Source of the DNA: Paenibacillus oryzae
GTDB lineage: Bacteria; Bacillota; Bacilli; Paenibacillales; Paenibacillaceae
Assembly (NCBI RefSeq): GCF_001675045.1
Contig: NZ_LYPA01000078.1
Location: forward strand, 32,289 to 90,590
DNA length: 58,302 nt
Direction of reading: 5' to 3'
Shown here: positions 7,158 through 15,565 of the stretch, in pieces
How positions within the stretch are numbered: position 1 is the first letter of the stretch
Layout: every line of letters starts with the position of its first letter
Program-made: the position numbers and the translations under genes
Notes under the pieces: model-generated
Told to the model about the DNA's origin: nothing
Seen by the model: the letters and a program-made list of their open reading frames with translations, nothing else
The model's database searches: none

Positions 7158-8405
7158 ATGAAGAGAGCAATACGCATTGCAAGCATTCTGACGACAGCGG
7201 CGCTTATGACAGCTTCGCTGGCGGCATGCGGAGGCAGCGGCGACGGAGGCGGTTCCGGTAGCGGAGAAGGCAAGCTGGCGAAAATTTCACTGTTTCAATC
7301 CAAGGTTGAAATTGCCGGACCGTTAGAGGCTCTTGCTAAAAAATATACTGAAGAAACGGGTAATGAGGTTGATGTGTGGGGCTCGGCTGGCGATAATTAC
7401 ATTTCACAGCTGCAAGCCAAGCTGAATGCAGGCGAAGGACCAACTATCTTCAGTGTTCAGCCTGGGGCGGAGGCTCAAAAATATGCTTCCTATTATGTCG
7501 ATTTGAGCAACGAGGATTACGTCAAAAATATTGCGCCTGGACTAAGCACCGAAATCGATGGCAAAACCGTCGGCGTTCCCATTGGCGTGGAAGGCTTTGG
7601 ACTTGTCTATAACAAGGATCTGGTGCGGCCGGACGAGGTGACGGATCTGGAGTCCTTTACTTCTGTCCTTCAAAAGTTTAAAGGCGAGGGCAAAAACGGC
7701 ATAAGCCTGTCGCAGGAAGCCTACTTTCTGATCGGGCATATCATCAATACGCCTTTTTCTGTCCAGGATGACCCTAAAGGCTTTGTGGAGAAGGTGAATA
7801 GCGGCGAGGTAAAAATGGCGGATACGCCGGCCTTCCAGGAATTTGCCCGGTTTATGGAAACCATCCGCGAAAATTCCGTTAATCCGCTTGAAGTGACCTA
7901 CGATTCCCAAATGGGCGATCTGGCGGCTGGCAAGTCGGCTATGGTTCATCAGGGGAACTGGAGCTACGGCATGTTGTCTGAATTCGGCGACCTGAATGTA
8001 AGCATGATGCCGCTGCCGTTGGGTGGAAACGATAAGCTGGCCGTTGATTTGCCTGCCATGTGGGTGATCAACAACAAGGCGACGGAGGCGCAAATTGAAG
8101 CAGCCCATGCCTTCATTGACTGGGTATTCAATAGCGAAACCGGTAAAAACGCCATTGTCAACGAGTTCAAGTTTATTCCGTCCATGACTAATATTGAAGC
8201 TCCTAATCTTGATCCGCTGTCGCAAGCGGTGTTTGAGGCAACGCAAAGCGGCAAAACCATTCCGTGGGCGCTGAACTATTTTCCGCAAGGCATCATCATT
8301 AATGATCTGGCCCCTATTACGCAGGAGTTTTTCCTGGATGGCAGCATAACCGGCGAGCAGTATTTGCAAAAGCTGGACGAAGCTTGGGCGAAAGCTCCTA
8401 AATAA
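7158..8405 (+). CDS. Sugar ABC transporter substrate-binding lipoprotein (family 1)
   Basis: A 415-residue lipoprotein with a basic N-terminus, hydrophobic core and lipobox TASLAACGG, followed by a Gly/Ser-rich linker. The mature part follows the bacterial extracellular solute-binding family 1 (MalE-like) pattern: LAKKYTEETGNEVDVWGSAG, GVPIGVEGFGLVYNKDL, GKSAMVHQGNWSYG. With the two permeases and the GH13 enzyme downstream, the ligand is probably an alpha-linked glucose oligosaccharide such as isomaltose. No ATPase is encoded here, so a shared MsmX-type ATPase is inferred. Confidence 0.9.
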   Translation: MKRAIRIASILTTAALMTASLAACGGSGDGGGSGSGEGKLAKISLFQSKVEIAGPLEALAKKYTEETGNEVDVWGSAGDNYISQLQAKLNAGEGPTIFSVQPGAEAQKYASYYVDLSNEDYVKNIAPGLSTEIDGKTVGVPIGVEGFGLVYNKDLVRPDEVTDLESFTSVLQKFKGEGKNGISLSQEAYFLIGHIINTPFSVQDDPKGFVEKVNSGEVKMADTPAFQEFARFMETIRENSVNPLEVTYDSQMGDLAAGKSAMVHQGNWSYGMLSEFGDLNVSMMPLPLGGNDKLAVDLPAMWVINNKATEAQIEAAHAFIDWVFNSETGKNAIVNEFKFIPSMTNIEAPNLDPLSQAVFEATQSGKTIPWALNYFPQGIIINDLAPITQEFFLDGSITGEQYLQKLDEAWAKAPK

Positions 8406-8427
8406 GGAGTCCCGGCACGGCAAAAAA

Positions 8428-8463
8428 AAGCCTAACTTCCTGAAATACGGCGTTAGGCTTTCT
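8428..8463 (+). terminator. Stem-loop attenuator between binding-protein and permease genes
   Basis: AAGCCTAAC (8428-8436) pairs perfectly with GTTAGGCTT (8452-8460), followed by a short T-rich run. Its place directly after the binding-protein gene fits partial termination that makes more binding protein than permease, as is common in sugar ABC operons. Confidence 0.65.
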
Positions 8464-8517
8464 CCATTTCAGGGATGCCGACAGCTTTATATTTTAACCG
8501 GAAATGAGTGATTCGAC

Positions 8518-9393
8518 ATGAACAAGTGGAAAAACAAAGCGTGGTTTGTCCTGTTTACGGTGCCATTGCTGCTTGTGTTTACAACGGTCGTTATTATTCC
8601 GTTTATCATCGGCATTGTCTACTCCTTTATCAAATGGGACGGAATAGCGGCCAATGCCAAGCAGTTTGTTGGCTTTAGCAATTACGTTCAGGTTTTTCAG
8701 GATGACCGCTTTATGCACTCTGCCTGGATTACGATCCAGTTTACGCTGATGGCGCTGGTGCTCGTTAATGTGGCCGGGCTTGGCTTATCGCTTCTGGTAA
8801 CCTCAAAGCTGAAAAGCAGCAATCTGGCGCGCACGCTCTTTTTTATGCCGAATTTGATCGGCGGCTTGATTTTGGGCTACATCTGGAAATTTATTTTTAC
8901 CGACGCGTTTAAATACATTGGCGAAAATGTCGGGGCCGAAAATATCTTTTTCAACTGGCTGCTCAATCCCCAATATGCGCTGTATGCCATCGTTGTTGTA
9001 TTTGCCTGGCAGATGGCGGGTTATACGATGATTATTTATATCGCCGGTTTGCAGGGCATTCCGGATGATCTGATGGAAGCGGCGCAGGTTGATGGAGCGG
9101 GTCCTTGGCATCGCTTGACCAAAATCGTGTTCCCTCTGCTTATGCCGTCGTTTACGATTTGTTTGTTCCTGACTCTGTCTGGCGCTTTCAAAATCTTCGA
9201 CGTAAACCTTTCCCTTACCGGAGGGGGGCCGGTTAATAGCACGGAGATGTTTGCGATGAATATTTTTAATGAAATATTCGGTTATAGCCGGTATGGCATC
9301 GGGCAGGCAAAAGCGATTATTTTCTTTGTTGTTGTCGCTGCGATTACGCTTGTCCAGGTATACATCACGAAGAAGAGGGAGGTGCAGATGTGA
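8518..9393 (+). CDS. Sugar ABC transporter permease (MalF type)
   Basis: A 291-residue inner-membrane protein with six hydrophobic segments, the first being VLFTVPLLLVFTTVVIIPFIIG. The EAA loop reads EAAQVDGAGPWHRLTKIVFPLL, the ATPase contact of the MalF/UgpA family. It overlaps the second permease gene (TGATG), so the two are coupled. It forms the import channel for the sugar delivered by the upstream lipoprotein. Confidence 0.92.
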   Translation: MNKWKNKAWFVLFTVPLLLVFTTVVIIPFIIGIVYSFIKWDGIAANAKQFVGFSNYVQVFQDDRFMHSAWITIQFTLMALVLVNVAGLGLSLLVTSKLKSSNLARTLFFMPNLIGGLILGYIWKFIFTDAFKYIGENVGAENIFFNWLLNPQYALYAIVVVFAWQMAGYTMIIYIAGLQGIPDDLMEAAQVDGAGPWHRLTKIVFPLLMPSFTICLFLTLSGAFKIFDVNLSLTGGGPVNSTEMFAMNIFNEIFGYSRYGIGQAKAIIFFVVVAAITLVQVYITKKREVQM

Positions 9394-10229
9394 TGAACAG
9401 AGTCAACAAATGGATAGCGGAGATTCTGCTTGTCGCTCTTGCGCTGGTCTTCCTTTCTCCCATTTATATCATGCTGGTCAACTCCTTTAAGGACCGGTCG
9501 GAGCTATATAACAACGCCTTGGCTCTGCCGACGTCGTTCAGCTTCACTTATTACGCCCAGGCGCTGGAAAAAATGAATTTCCTGACGGCGTTTGGCAACT
9601 CGCTATACGTTACGATTGTATCCGTCGTTATTGTCGTAGTGCTGGCGTCTATGACGGCATGGATGCTGGTGCGCACAAACAACCGGCTGAGTCAGGTTAT
9701 TTTTATGGTATTTGTCGCTACGATGCTGATTCCGTTCCAGACGCTGATGATGCCGCTGATGCAAACGATGGGCTGGATTAGGACCAATCTCGGCATCCCT
9801 ATGCTGAATACGCATGAAGGCTTGATTTTTATGAACGTTGGTTTTCATGCCAGCCTTGCGGTGTTTCTGTATCACGGCTTCATGAAGTCGATTCCTATAG
9901 CGCTGGAGGAGGCGGCCACGCTGGACGGCTGCAGCAAGTTTGGCGTATTTTGGCGCATCGTCTTTCCAATGCTCAAAACGATCACGATTACAATCGCCAT
10001 TCTGGATGTTATCGCCATGTGGAACGACTACCTGCTTCCGTCGCTGACCTTGTCCGACAAAGGGCTGCGGACGATTCCGCTCTCCACCTTCTATTTCTTC
10101 GGCGAGTTTACGATTGTATGGAATCTGGCAATGGCCGGCCTGACCTTAACGATCATTCCTGTCGTCATCTTTTATTTCACGGCGCAAAAACATATCATTA
10201 AGGGCATTGCCGAAGGAGCGGTCAAATGA
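9393..10229 (+). CDS. Sugar ABC transporter permease (MalG type)
   Basis: A 278-residue partner permease, with six hydrophobic segments and the EAA loop EEAATLDGCSKFGVFWRIVFPML. The ATG at 9393 overlaps the stop of the first permease and has GGGAGGTG upstream; a GTG three bases earlier is less likely. The MalG-like C-terminus is normal in length and overlaps the GH13 gene by four bases. Confidence 0.92.
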   Translation: MNRVNKWIAEILLVALALVFLSPIYIMLVNSFKDRSELYNNALALPTSFSFTYYAQALEKMNFLTAFGNSLYVTIVSVVIVVVLASMTAWMLVRTNNRLSQVIFMVFVATMLIPFQTLMMPLMQTMGWIRTNLGIPMLNTHEGLIFMNVGFHASLAVFLYHGFMKSIPIALEEAATLDGCSKFGVFWRIVFPMLKTITITIAILDVIAMWNDYLLPSLTLSDKGLRTIPLSTFYFFGEFTIVWNLAMAGLTLTIIPVVIFYFTAQKHIIKGIAEGAVK

Positions 10230-11926
10230 AAAAAACATGGTGGAAGGAGGCTGTCGTGTATCAGGTTTATTGGCGCAGCTTCTATGACAGCAACGGCGAC
10301 GGATACGGCGATCTGGACGGCGTTATTGAAAAGTTGGATTATATCGCTAAGCTTGGAGCGGACGTTGTTTGGCTTAATCCTTGCTACGGCTCTCCAGACG
10401 TGGACAACGGGTACGACATTTCCGATTATCGGTCCATTATGCCCAAAGCAGGGGATATGGAGAGCTTCGAACGGCTGCTGGCTGCTGTGCACAAACGGGG
10501 CATGAAGCTGATTATGGATCTGGTTGTCAATCATACCTCGGATCAGCATGAATGGTTTCGGCAAGCCCGCTCCTCCAGGGATAATCCGTACCGCGACTAT
10601 TACATTTGGCGGAAGGAGCCGAACAACTGGCGTTCCTATTTCGAGCCGTCAGCCTGGACGTATGATGAAGGGAGCGGGGAATATTATTTTCATTCCTTTG
10701 CCTCCCAGCAGCCGGATTTGAACTGGGCAAACAAAGCAGTGAGGGAAGAAATTTACGACATGATGCGGTTTTGGCTGGATAAAGGGATAAACGGATTCCG
10801 CATGGACGTTATTAATTTACTGGCGAAGCAAGAAGGGTTTCCCGACTCCGAAAATCCGAGGGATATTTCGTATCTGGGCAACAATCCCGGCATTCATGAT
10901 TACTTGAGGGAAATGCATGATGAGGTGCTGCGCCATTATGATGTGTTTACAGTTGGCGAAATCCCTTTTGTGACGCCGGAGGATGGCGTATTGTATGTAG
11001 GGGAGAACCGGGGCGAGCTGAATACGCTGTTTCATTTTGAAGTATGCGACGATATGCCTTATTGGGATTTGGCCCGGTTCAAGGAAATTCAGCAGCGCTG
11101 GTACGATGGCTTGTGGGGCAGGGGATGGAATTCGCAATTTCTTAATAATCATGATCATACCCGCGTCGTGACGAGGTTTGGCAATGATGCCGATCTGCGG
11201 GTGGAATCCGCAACCTGCTTCGCAACGCTGCTGCATACGCTCCCCGGGATGCCTTATATTTTCCAGGGAGAAGAAATCGGCATGACGGGCATCAAGCTGC
11301 CCTCCATAGAGGATTACGATGATATCGCAATGAAAAATAAATTTGCGGAGCAGGTCGCTTTGGGCAGAGAGCCGGAGGCGGTATTAGCCGAGTTGCAGCA
11401 TCTTGCGCGGGATAACTCCAGAACGCCGATGCAATGGAATAGCGGCCATCAGGCCGGATTTACAAGCGGACAGCCGTGGTTGAACGTCAATCCGAACTAT
11501 AAGGAGATTAATGTCGAGCAAGCTTTGAGCGACCCCGATTCCATCTTTTATTATTATCAGAAGCTGATTGCGCTGCGCCGCAAGCACGAAGTTATGGTGT
11601 ATGGGGACTTCCATATGCTGCTGGAGGAGCATCATCAGATTTTTGCTTATACCCGAACCTTGCCCGAGGAAAGCTGGCTTGTTTTGCTGAATCTTTCCGG
11701 CGAACCGGCAGCCTGTATGCTGCCCCCGGAGATCGGGAATGTGGTTGGCGAGCTGGTCATTGGAAATGGCAGCTTAGGTAGTTGCAATAGAAGACTTGAC
11801 GAGAGTGAAGGCAGCACGCGCGGAGAGGGAAAAAGCGTATACAGTGCGGGCGCATTCAGCGTACCAGAAGGAGCTTTGCTGGAGCTGAAGCCTTATGAAG
11901 CGGCGGTTTATCGGCTGTGCGTCTAA
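10226..11926 (+). CDS. Oligo-1,6-glucosidase / alpha-glucosidase (GH13)
   Basis: A 566-residue cytosolic GH13 enzyme; its length matches MalL-type oligo-1,6-glucosidases. Conserved regions: DLVVNHTSDQH (98-108), nucleophile Asp194 in GFRMDVIN, acid/base Glu245 in TVGEIPFVT, and transition-state Asp310 in FLNNHDHTR. The residue after the nucleophile is Val, which in this family goes with alpha-1,6 rather than alpha-1,4 cleavage, so isomaltose-type substrates are likely. ATGA overlap with the permease gene ties hydrolysis to import. No signal peptide. Confidence 0.92.
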   Translation: MKKTWWKEAVVYQVYWRSFYDSNGDGYGDLDGVIEKLDYIAKLGADVVWLNPCYGSPDVDNGYDISDYRSIMPKAGDMESFERLLAAVHKRGMKLIMDLVVNHTSDQHEWFRQARSSRDNPYRDYYIWRKEPNNWRSYFEPSAWTYDEGSGEYYFHSFASQQPDLNWANKAVREEIYDMMRFWLDKGINGFRMDVINLLAKQEGFPDSENPRDISYLGNNPGIHDYLREMHDEVLRHYDVFTVGEIPFVTPEDGVLYVGENRGELNTLFHFEVCDDMPYWDLARFKEIQQRWYDGLWGRGWNSQFLNNHDHTRVVTRFGNDADLRVESATCFATLLHTLPGMPYIFQGEEIGMTGIKLPSIEDYDDIAMKNKFAEQVALGREPEAVLAELQHLARDNSRTPMQWNSGHQAGFTSGQPWLNVNPNYKEINVEQALSDPDSIFYYYQKLIALRRKHEVMVYGDFHMLLEEHHQIFAYTRTLPEESWLVLLNLSGEPAACMLPPEIGNVVGELVIGNGSLGSCNRRLDESEGSTRGEGKSVYSAGAFSVPEGALLELKPYEAAVYRLCV

Positions 11927-11993
11927 TGACTTGATCGCGAAAGGCTGGCTTTTCGAGATCCGTCTATTTTGACAAAAACATAAAGAACAGCCC

Positions 11994-12035
11994 GCGAAAC
12001 GGTCTTTTGCCTTGCCTGGCAAAGGACCGTTTCGC
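11994..12035 (+). terminator. Long hairpin after the alpha-glucoside operon
   Basis: GCGAAACGGTC (from 11994) pairs with GACCGTTTCGC (to 12035), and the inner arms (TTTGCC/GGCAAA) pair too. A T-run is missing, so it may work as a transcript-end stabiliser rather than a classical terminator. Confidence 0.5.
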
Positions 12036-12104
12036 TATGCCAAGCCCTTGCATATACCGTAATATAACGCATGCTTTCATGCAGCGCGCAAGGAGAGTGA
12101 CAAC

Positions 12105-12881
12105 ATGGCAAAGCTGACGAGAGTCCAGTTTTTTGCTGCAATTGCTCCAGCCGTTTTGTTTGTCCGGGATGAAGGCTCCCGAATGTTTCCTTCATTGCGA
12201 ATGGCGCAAAGCTTGCTTGAATCCGGCGGGGAGCTCCATCCCTGGAACAATCTTGGCGGTATTAAGGTGGGAGGCGGAAAAATCAATGCTTATTGGCAGG
12301 GTGAAGCCGTCATAAAAGGCACATGGGAATATATCGATGGAAAAACAATTACCGCCCGAGCCGCTTTTCGCGCCTATAAAAGCATCTATCATTTCTACAA
12401 GGATTTGGACCTGCTGCTTGCAACGCCGCGTTATGAGCGAGTCAGGGCCGCCGGAACAGCGGAGAGGCAAGCAGAGATGCTGTATGCATGCGGTTATGCA
12501 ACAGATCCCGCATATCCGGCCAAGCTCATAAGTTTAATAAAGCAATATAAGCTTCAAGCCTATGATATGACCCGTTATGCTCCTGCACCGCCTACGAGAA
12601 ATTTGCAGGAGGCTTCCCGCGTTGCAGTTGTACATCAGGGACAGCTCATCGGGCCCGGCTATTTGCAAAATGGCACAACGTGGATCCCCGCGCGATTAAT
12701 TGGCGAAGCCTTGGGCGCAAAAATAGGGTGGACGGGGTCGCAGGCGACGGTCAACGGCATAGAAAGGGAGACCCTTTTGTCTGATTCCACGGGATATATA
12801 AAGGTTCGCGACTTGGCGGAGGTGCTGGATGTAAAGGTGGAATGGGATGGGCTTGCCCGGGCTGTTTTGCTGGGCCAATGA
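12105..12881 (+). CDS. Glucosaminidase-domain lysin with C-terminal copper-amine-oxidase-N (stalk) domain
   Basis: A 258-residue protein. Residues 8-155 follow the glucosaminidase (GH73, FlgJ-like) pattern: FPSLRMAQSLLESGG with the catalytic Glu, NNLGGIK, AFRAYKSI, YATDPAYPAKL. Residues 168-258 are a copper-amine-oxidase N-terminal ('stalk') domain (WIPARLIGEALGAKIGW, YIKVRDLAEVLDVKVEW), probably for wall or surface attachment. It would cleave N-acetylglucosaminyl linkages in peptidoglycan. No signal peptide or TM segment is seen, which is unusual outside phage-type lysins. An amidase gene follows. Confidence 0.8.
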   Translation: MAKLTRVQFFAAIAPAVLFVRDEGSRMFPSLRMAQSLLESGGELHPWNNLGGIKVGGGKINAYWQGEAVIKGTWEYIDGKTITARAAFRAYKSIYHFYKDLDLLLATPRYERVRAAGTAERQAEMLYACGYATDPAYPAKLISLIKQYKLQAYDMTRYAPAPPTRNLQEASRVAVVHQGQLIGPGYLQNGTTWIPARLIGEALGAKIGWTGSQATVNGIERETLLSDSTGYIKVRDLAEVLDVKVEWDGLARAVLLGQ

Positions 12882-12958
12882 CATACGAGCCCTCCCCTAG
12901 TCCCTTTTGGCGGCACAGATTATAGGGAAAAGCTATTTTCGGTACAAGGGGGTGAGTG

Positions 12959-13627
12959 ATGTTTCCCTATATTATTGATCATATCCCGGTAGCAACGCCA
13001 CATAACCGCCGCCCTGGTCTAGCCATTGGGGCAACCTCGATAACGATCCACAACACGGCCAATCCTTCCAGTACAGCCCGCAATGAAAGAAACTGGCTGA
13101 CCAATCCATCCAATACGGCAACAGCGTCTTTTCATATCGTTATCGACCAAAAGGAAGCTATCGAATGTATCCCGTTAACCGAAATCGCTTGGCATGCGGG
13201 AGACGGCAATACGGCAGGCAGCGGCAATCGGACCTCCATCGGCATCGAAATTTGCGAAAGCGGCAATTACGACGTTACGCTTCGCAATGCAGCGGAGCTT
13301 GTTGCAGGAATGCTGCAGCAGCGGGGCTGGGACACAGACAGGCTTCGCAGACATTATGACTGGAGCGGCAAAAACTGCCCTCGCCTGATGAATAGCGATG
13401 GTCAATGGAAGGGCTGGTTAGATTTTGTCGGAATGGTAAAAGAAAAGCTTGATGGAAGCGGTGAAGAAGGAGGGGGTGAGAAGGTGTTAAAGCCGGAGGA
13501 TGCCAACAACATTATCCGTTTTTTGAGCGCGGCCTATATGGCAACCGATTCGCCAGATGCCCGAAAAGAATTTAACCGTTTGGCCAACGAGCTTCGCCGC
13601 GTGAGCGGTCAGCCGCCTCAGCCTTAA
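12959..13627 (+). CDS. N-acetylmuramoyl-L-alanine amidase (Amidase_2, phage-lysin-like)
   Basis: A 222-residue zinc amidase cutting the lactyl-peptide bond in peptidoglycan. The T7-lysozyme-like fold shows the zinc ligands: His in ITIHNTAN near the start, and the His and Cys of RRHYDWSGKNCPR near residue 140. The core also has ASFHIVIDQ, AWHAGDG and SIGIEICESG. The C-terminal 50 residues form a separate helical piece (EDANNIIRFLSAAY...). The ATG at 12959 follows AAGGGGGTG; GTG at 12956 is the alternative. No signal peptide. Prophage or spore-lysis origin is inferred. Confidence 0.88.
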   Translation: MFPYIIDHIPVATPHNRRPGLAIGATSITIHNTANPSSTARNERNWLTNPSNTATASFHIVIDQKEAIECIPLTEIAWHAGDGNTAGSGNRTSIGIEICESGNYDVTLRNAAELVAGMLQQRGWDTDRLRRHYDWSGKNCPRLMNSDGQWKGWLDFVGMVKEKLDGSGEEGGGEKVLKPEDANNIIRFLSAAYMATDSPDARKEFNRLANELRRVSGQPPQP

Positions 13628-13662
13628 CAGGATAAGTACAATTAAAAGAGCAAAAAAAAATC

Positions 13663-13690
13663 GAGGTCCCCTTTCGGGGACCTCTTTCAT
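13663..13690 (+). terminator. Intrinsic terminator after the amidase gene
   Basis: GAGGTCCCC (13663-13671) pairs perfectly with GGGGACCTC (13676-13684) around a TTTC loop, followed by a short T-run. No gene is seen between here and 13877. Confidence 0.85.
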
Positions 13691-13877
13691 GGGAGAGGAG
13701 AAACCGGACGAAGAGCTTATGGGGAACGTAAGTCTTCTCCGCGGTTGTCTACGGCATTTCGCAACGCCGATGATTTTATTGTGTCCGCATTCATTGCGAA
13801 TATACACATTACGGAAAATAAATTCGCCATTTGAGTTCGCAAACGATTAAAAAGCCAGCATAGAAAAGGCATAATGC

Positions 13878-14735
13878 TTATTGTTCAACGACAAAAGCGT
13901 CAATAATATTTTTCATCTCCGAGGATGGAAGGTTTCCGGAAATGATATAAAGCAAATGATCGTGTACAAAAACGGCAAGCTTCTCTGTAATGCTTCCTGC
14001 TGCATACATTAATAGACTGCTCTCATCAGATGTGGCTTGGAACGTGTCTTTTAAAAGGTAAGCTGTAATGCCATTTATAGGGCTTATATATTTTTCTTCA
14101 TAATTGTAAGTATCCAGGTTGTCCATCTCATACTCTGCGCCTTTTCCGGTGAAAAATGAAACCTTCATGTCTAAAGGAGACTTATAGACGGTTTCCTGAT
14201 CTGAGCTGTAGCTTTGTCGTCTATCGCCGTTTTCCAAAATGATTTCCGTGAAGTTTTTCAAATCACCAATGAAAAAATGACGCAATATGAGCTCGGCCCT
14301 GTTTTCTTTTTCAAAGAATAAAAAGTTAAGCACAGATTCGTTGCTCCTAGCGTTGTGCAGCAGCTTGATCTTAAGCTCATCTTGTGCGGCATGGATATTG
14401 GTATAAGACTTATGTCCAACCCGGTTTGGCTGTTTGCCCACCCATTCGAGACCCTCCACCTCAATCGGTATCCTGTATACATTGTTGTCGATGACCAAGG
14501 TTTCGTTATAGAGGGATAGCTTAATGCTCCTGTACATCGTTTCTGCCATAGTGGCAATCTGTTGAAATTGAGCAGTACCTATAATGACAACCAGCAGGAC
14601 GATTGCTGCGGAGATCAGCATGTGCCGTCTGCGATTTTGTCTGCGATTTCGGATTTGCTCCAAAACATGCTGCTTGAAGCGCATTTCCGGGGGAGTAATT
14701 TCCTCCAATTGCTTTCGGATGAGCTCCATATTCAT
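13878..14735 (-). CDS. Membrane-anchored anti-sigma-like protein with DUF4367-type C-terminus
   Basis: A 285-residue protein: a short cytosolic helical part (MELIRKQLEEITPPEMRFK), one membrane segment at about 38-56 (MLISAAIVLLVVIIGTAQF), then an extracytoplasmic domain. The C-terminus (AYLLKDTFQATSDESSLLMYAAGSITEKLAVFV...) resembles the DUF4367 domain of Bacillales anti-sigma and lipoprotein partners. The ATG at 14735 overlaps the stop of the sigma gene as ATGA and has AGGAG upstream. The coupling makes it the probable membrane anchor holding the adjacent ECF sigma factor. Confidence 0.75.
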   Translation of the reverse strand: MNMELIRKQLEEITPPEMRFKQHVLEQIRNRRQNRRRHMLISAAIVLLVVIIGTAQFQQIATMAETMYRSIKLSLYNETLVIDNNVYRIPIEVEGLEWVGKQPNRVGHKSYTNIHAAQDELKIKLLHNARSNESVLNFLFFEKENRAELILRHFFIGDLKNFTEIILENGDRRQSYSSDQETVYKSPLDMKVSFFTGKGAEYEMDNLDTYNYEEKYISPINGITAYLLKDTFQATSDESSLLMYAAGSITEKLAVFVHDHLLYIISGNLPSSEMKNIIDAFVVEQ

Positions 14736-15313
14736 TGCACCCACTCCTCTTTTGCATACGTTTCCCTGTGCCTAGCCTCTTTGGCCAGTCTGCTTCTCAG
14801 CCGTTCGAATCGTTTTCGAAGCGTTGATTCTGATGCGTTTAATATTTGTGACAGCTCTTGGTATGACCGTTCATCCAAAACTCTGCCGTAAAGCAATGCT
14901 CTGTCTGCCACTGACAAAGACGATAATAGACTGTAAAGAGGTTCAGATATGTAGTTTTCCTGAGCGGGGCTTATGTCTTTGCTTGCTTTCCAGAGCCTGA
15001 ATCTGAGCCTGCGTCTTCTTACCGCACTGATTGCCGTCGTATACGCAATACGATATAACCAAGCATTCAATGATGTACCTGGCTGATAATGCCTTCTTTT
15101 TTCGTATGCTTTAATAAAGGTTTCTTGCAAAACATCCTTGGCCTCTTCAACATCACACAAAATGGAGATGCAGTATCGAAGAAGTGACTTGCTATACCTG
15201 TCTATTATTGCTTCAAGCGCTCTCTCGTCTCCATTAACAAAAGCGTGCAACGTTTCCTGTTCCAGCAGCTTTACACCTCCCTCAAACTTGTATTTACTTC
15301 TATAACGCTTCAT
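14732..15313 (-). CDS. ECF-type RNA polymerase sigma factor
   Basis: A sigma-70 ECF protein of 177-193 residues depending on the start. Region 2 reads AIIDRYSKSLLRYCISILCDVEEAKDVLQETFIKAYEKR, and region 4 reads LDERSYQELSQILNASESTLRKRFERLRSRL. The start is uncertain: the ATG at 15313 has no ribosome site, nor do the in-frame ATG at 15331 and TTG at 15346. A strong GGGAGGTG (15281-15274) lies eight bases before an in-frame CTG at 15265 that gives the usual ECF length. Coupled by ATGA to its putative anti-sigma. Confidence 0.88.
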   Translation of the reverse strand: MKRYRSKYKFEGGVKLLEQETLHAFVNGDERALEAIIDRYSKSLLRYCISILCDVEEAKDVLQETFIKAYEKRRHYQPGTSLNAWLYRIAYTTAISAVRRRRLRFRLWKASKDISPAQENYISEPLYSLLSSLSVADRALLYGRVLDERSYQELSQILNASESTLRKRFERLRSRLAKEARHRETYAKEEWVQ

Positions 15314-15386
15314 CTGCGCTAATTGTGACATCGTTAAGAGAAACAATATTCCTGTTTGGAACGTTTAGATTAGTAGCTGGTTGTAT

Positions 15387-15545
15387 TAGGGCGTGTCTGA
15401 AAACCCGCTTGAGGTCATCTTGCACCGCTTTTTCGCCCCCTGCTGCGTCCGTTTTTTTTGACTTACCCCCGGTAAGCCTGCACAAACCTTCCTTGCATGG
15501 GACGAGAAAGAGGTATTACCCATCGGAGTATTCAGCCACGCCCTA
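15387..15545. mobile_element. MITE-like element with 18-bp imperfect terminal inverted repeats
   Basis: The left end TAGGGCGTGTCTGAAAA and the complement of the right end (TAGGGCGTGGCTGAATA) agree at all but two positions over 17 bases. The outermost TA at each end may be the target duplication, as with IS630/Tc1-type transposases. The 159-bp inside has no convincing gene. It sits between the leftward sigma gene and the rightward YdjM-like gene, where it could carry or separate their promoters. Confidence 0.7.
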
Positions 15546-15565
15546 GAAATGGGGGAGTATTTTAA

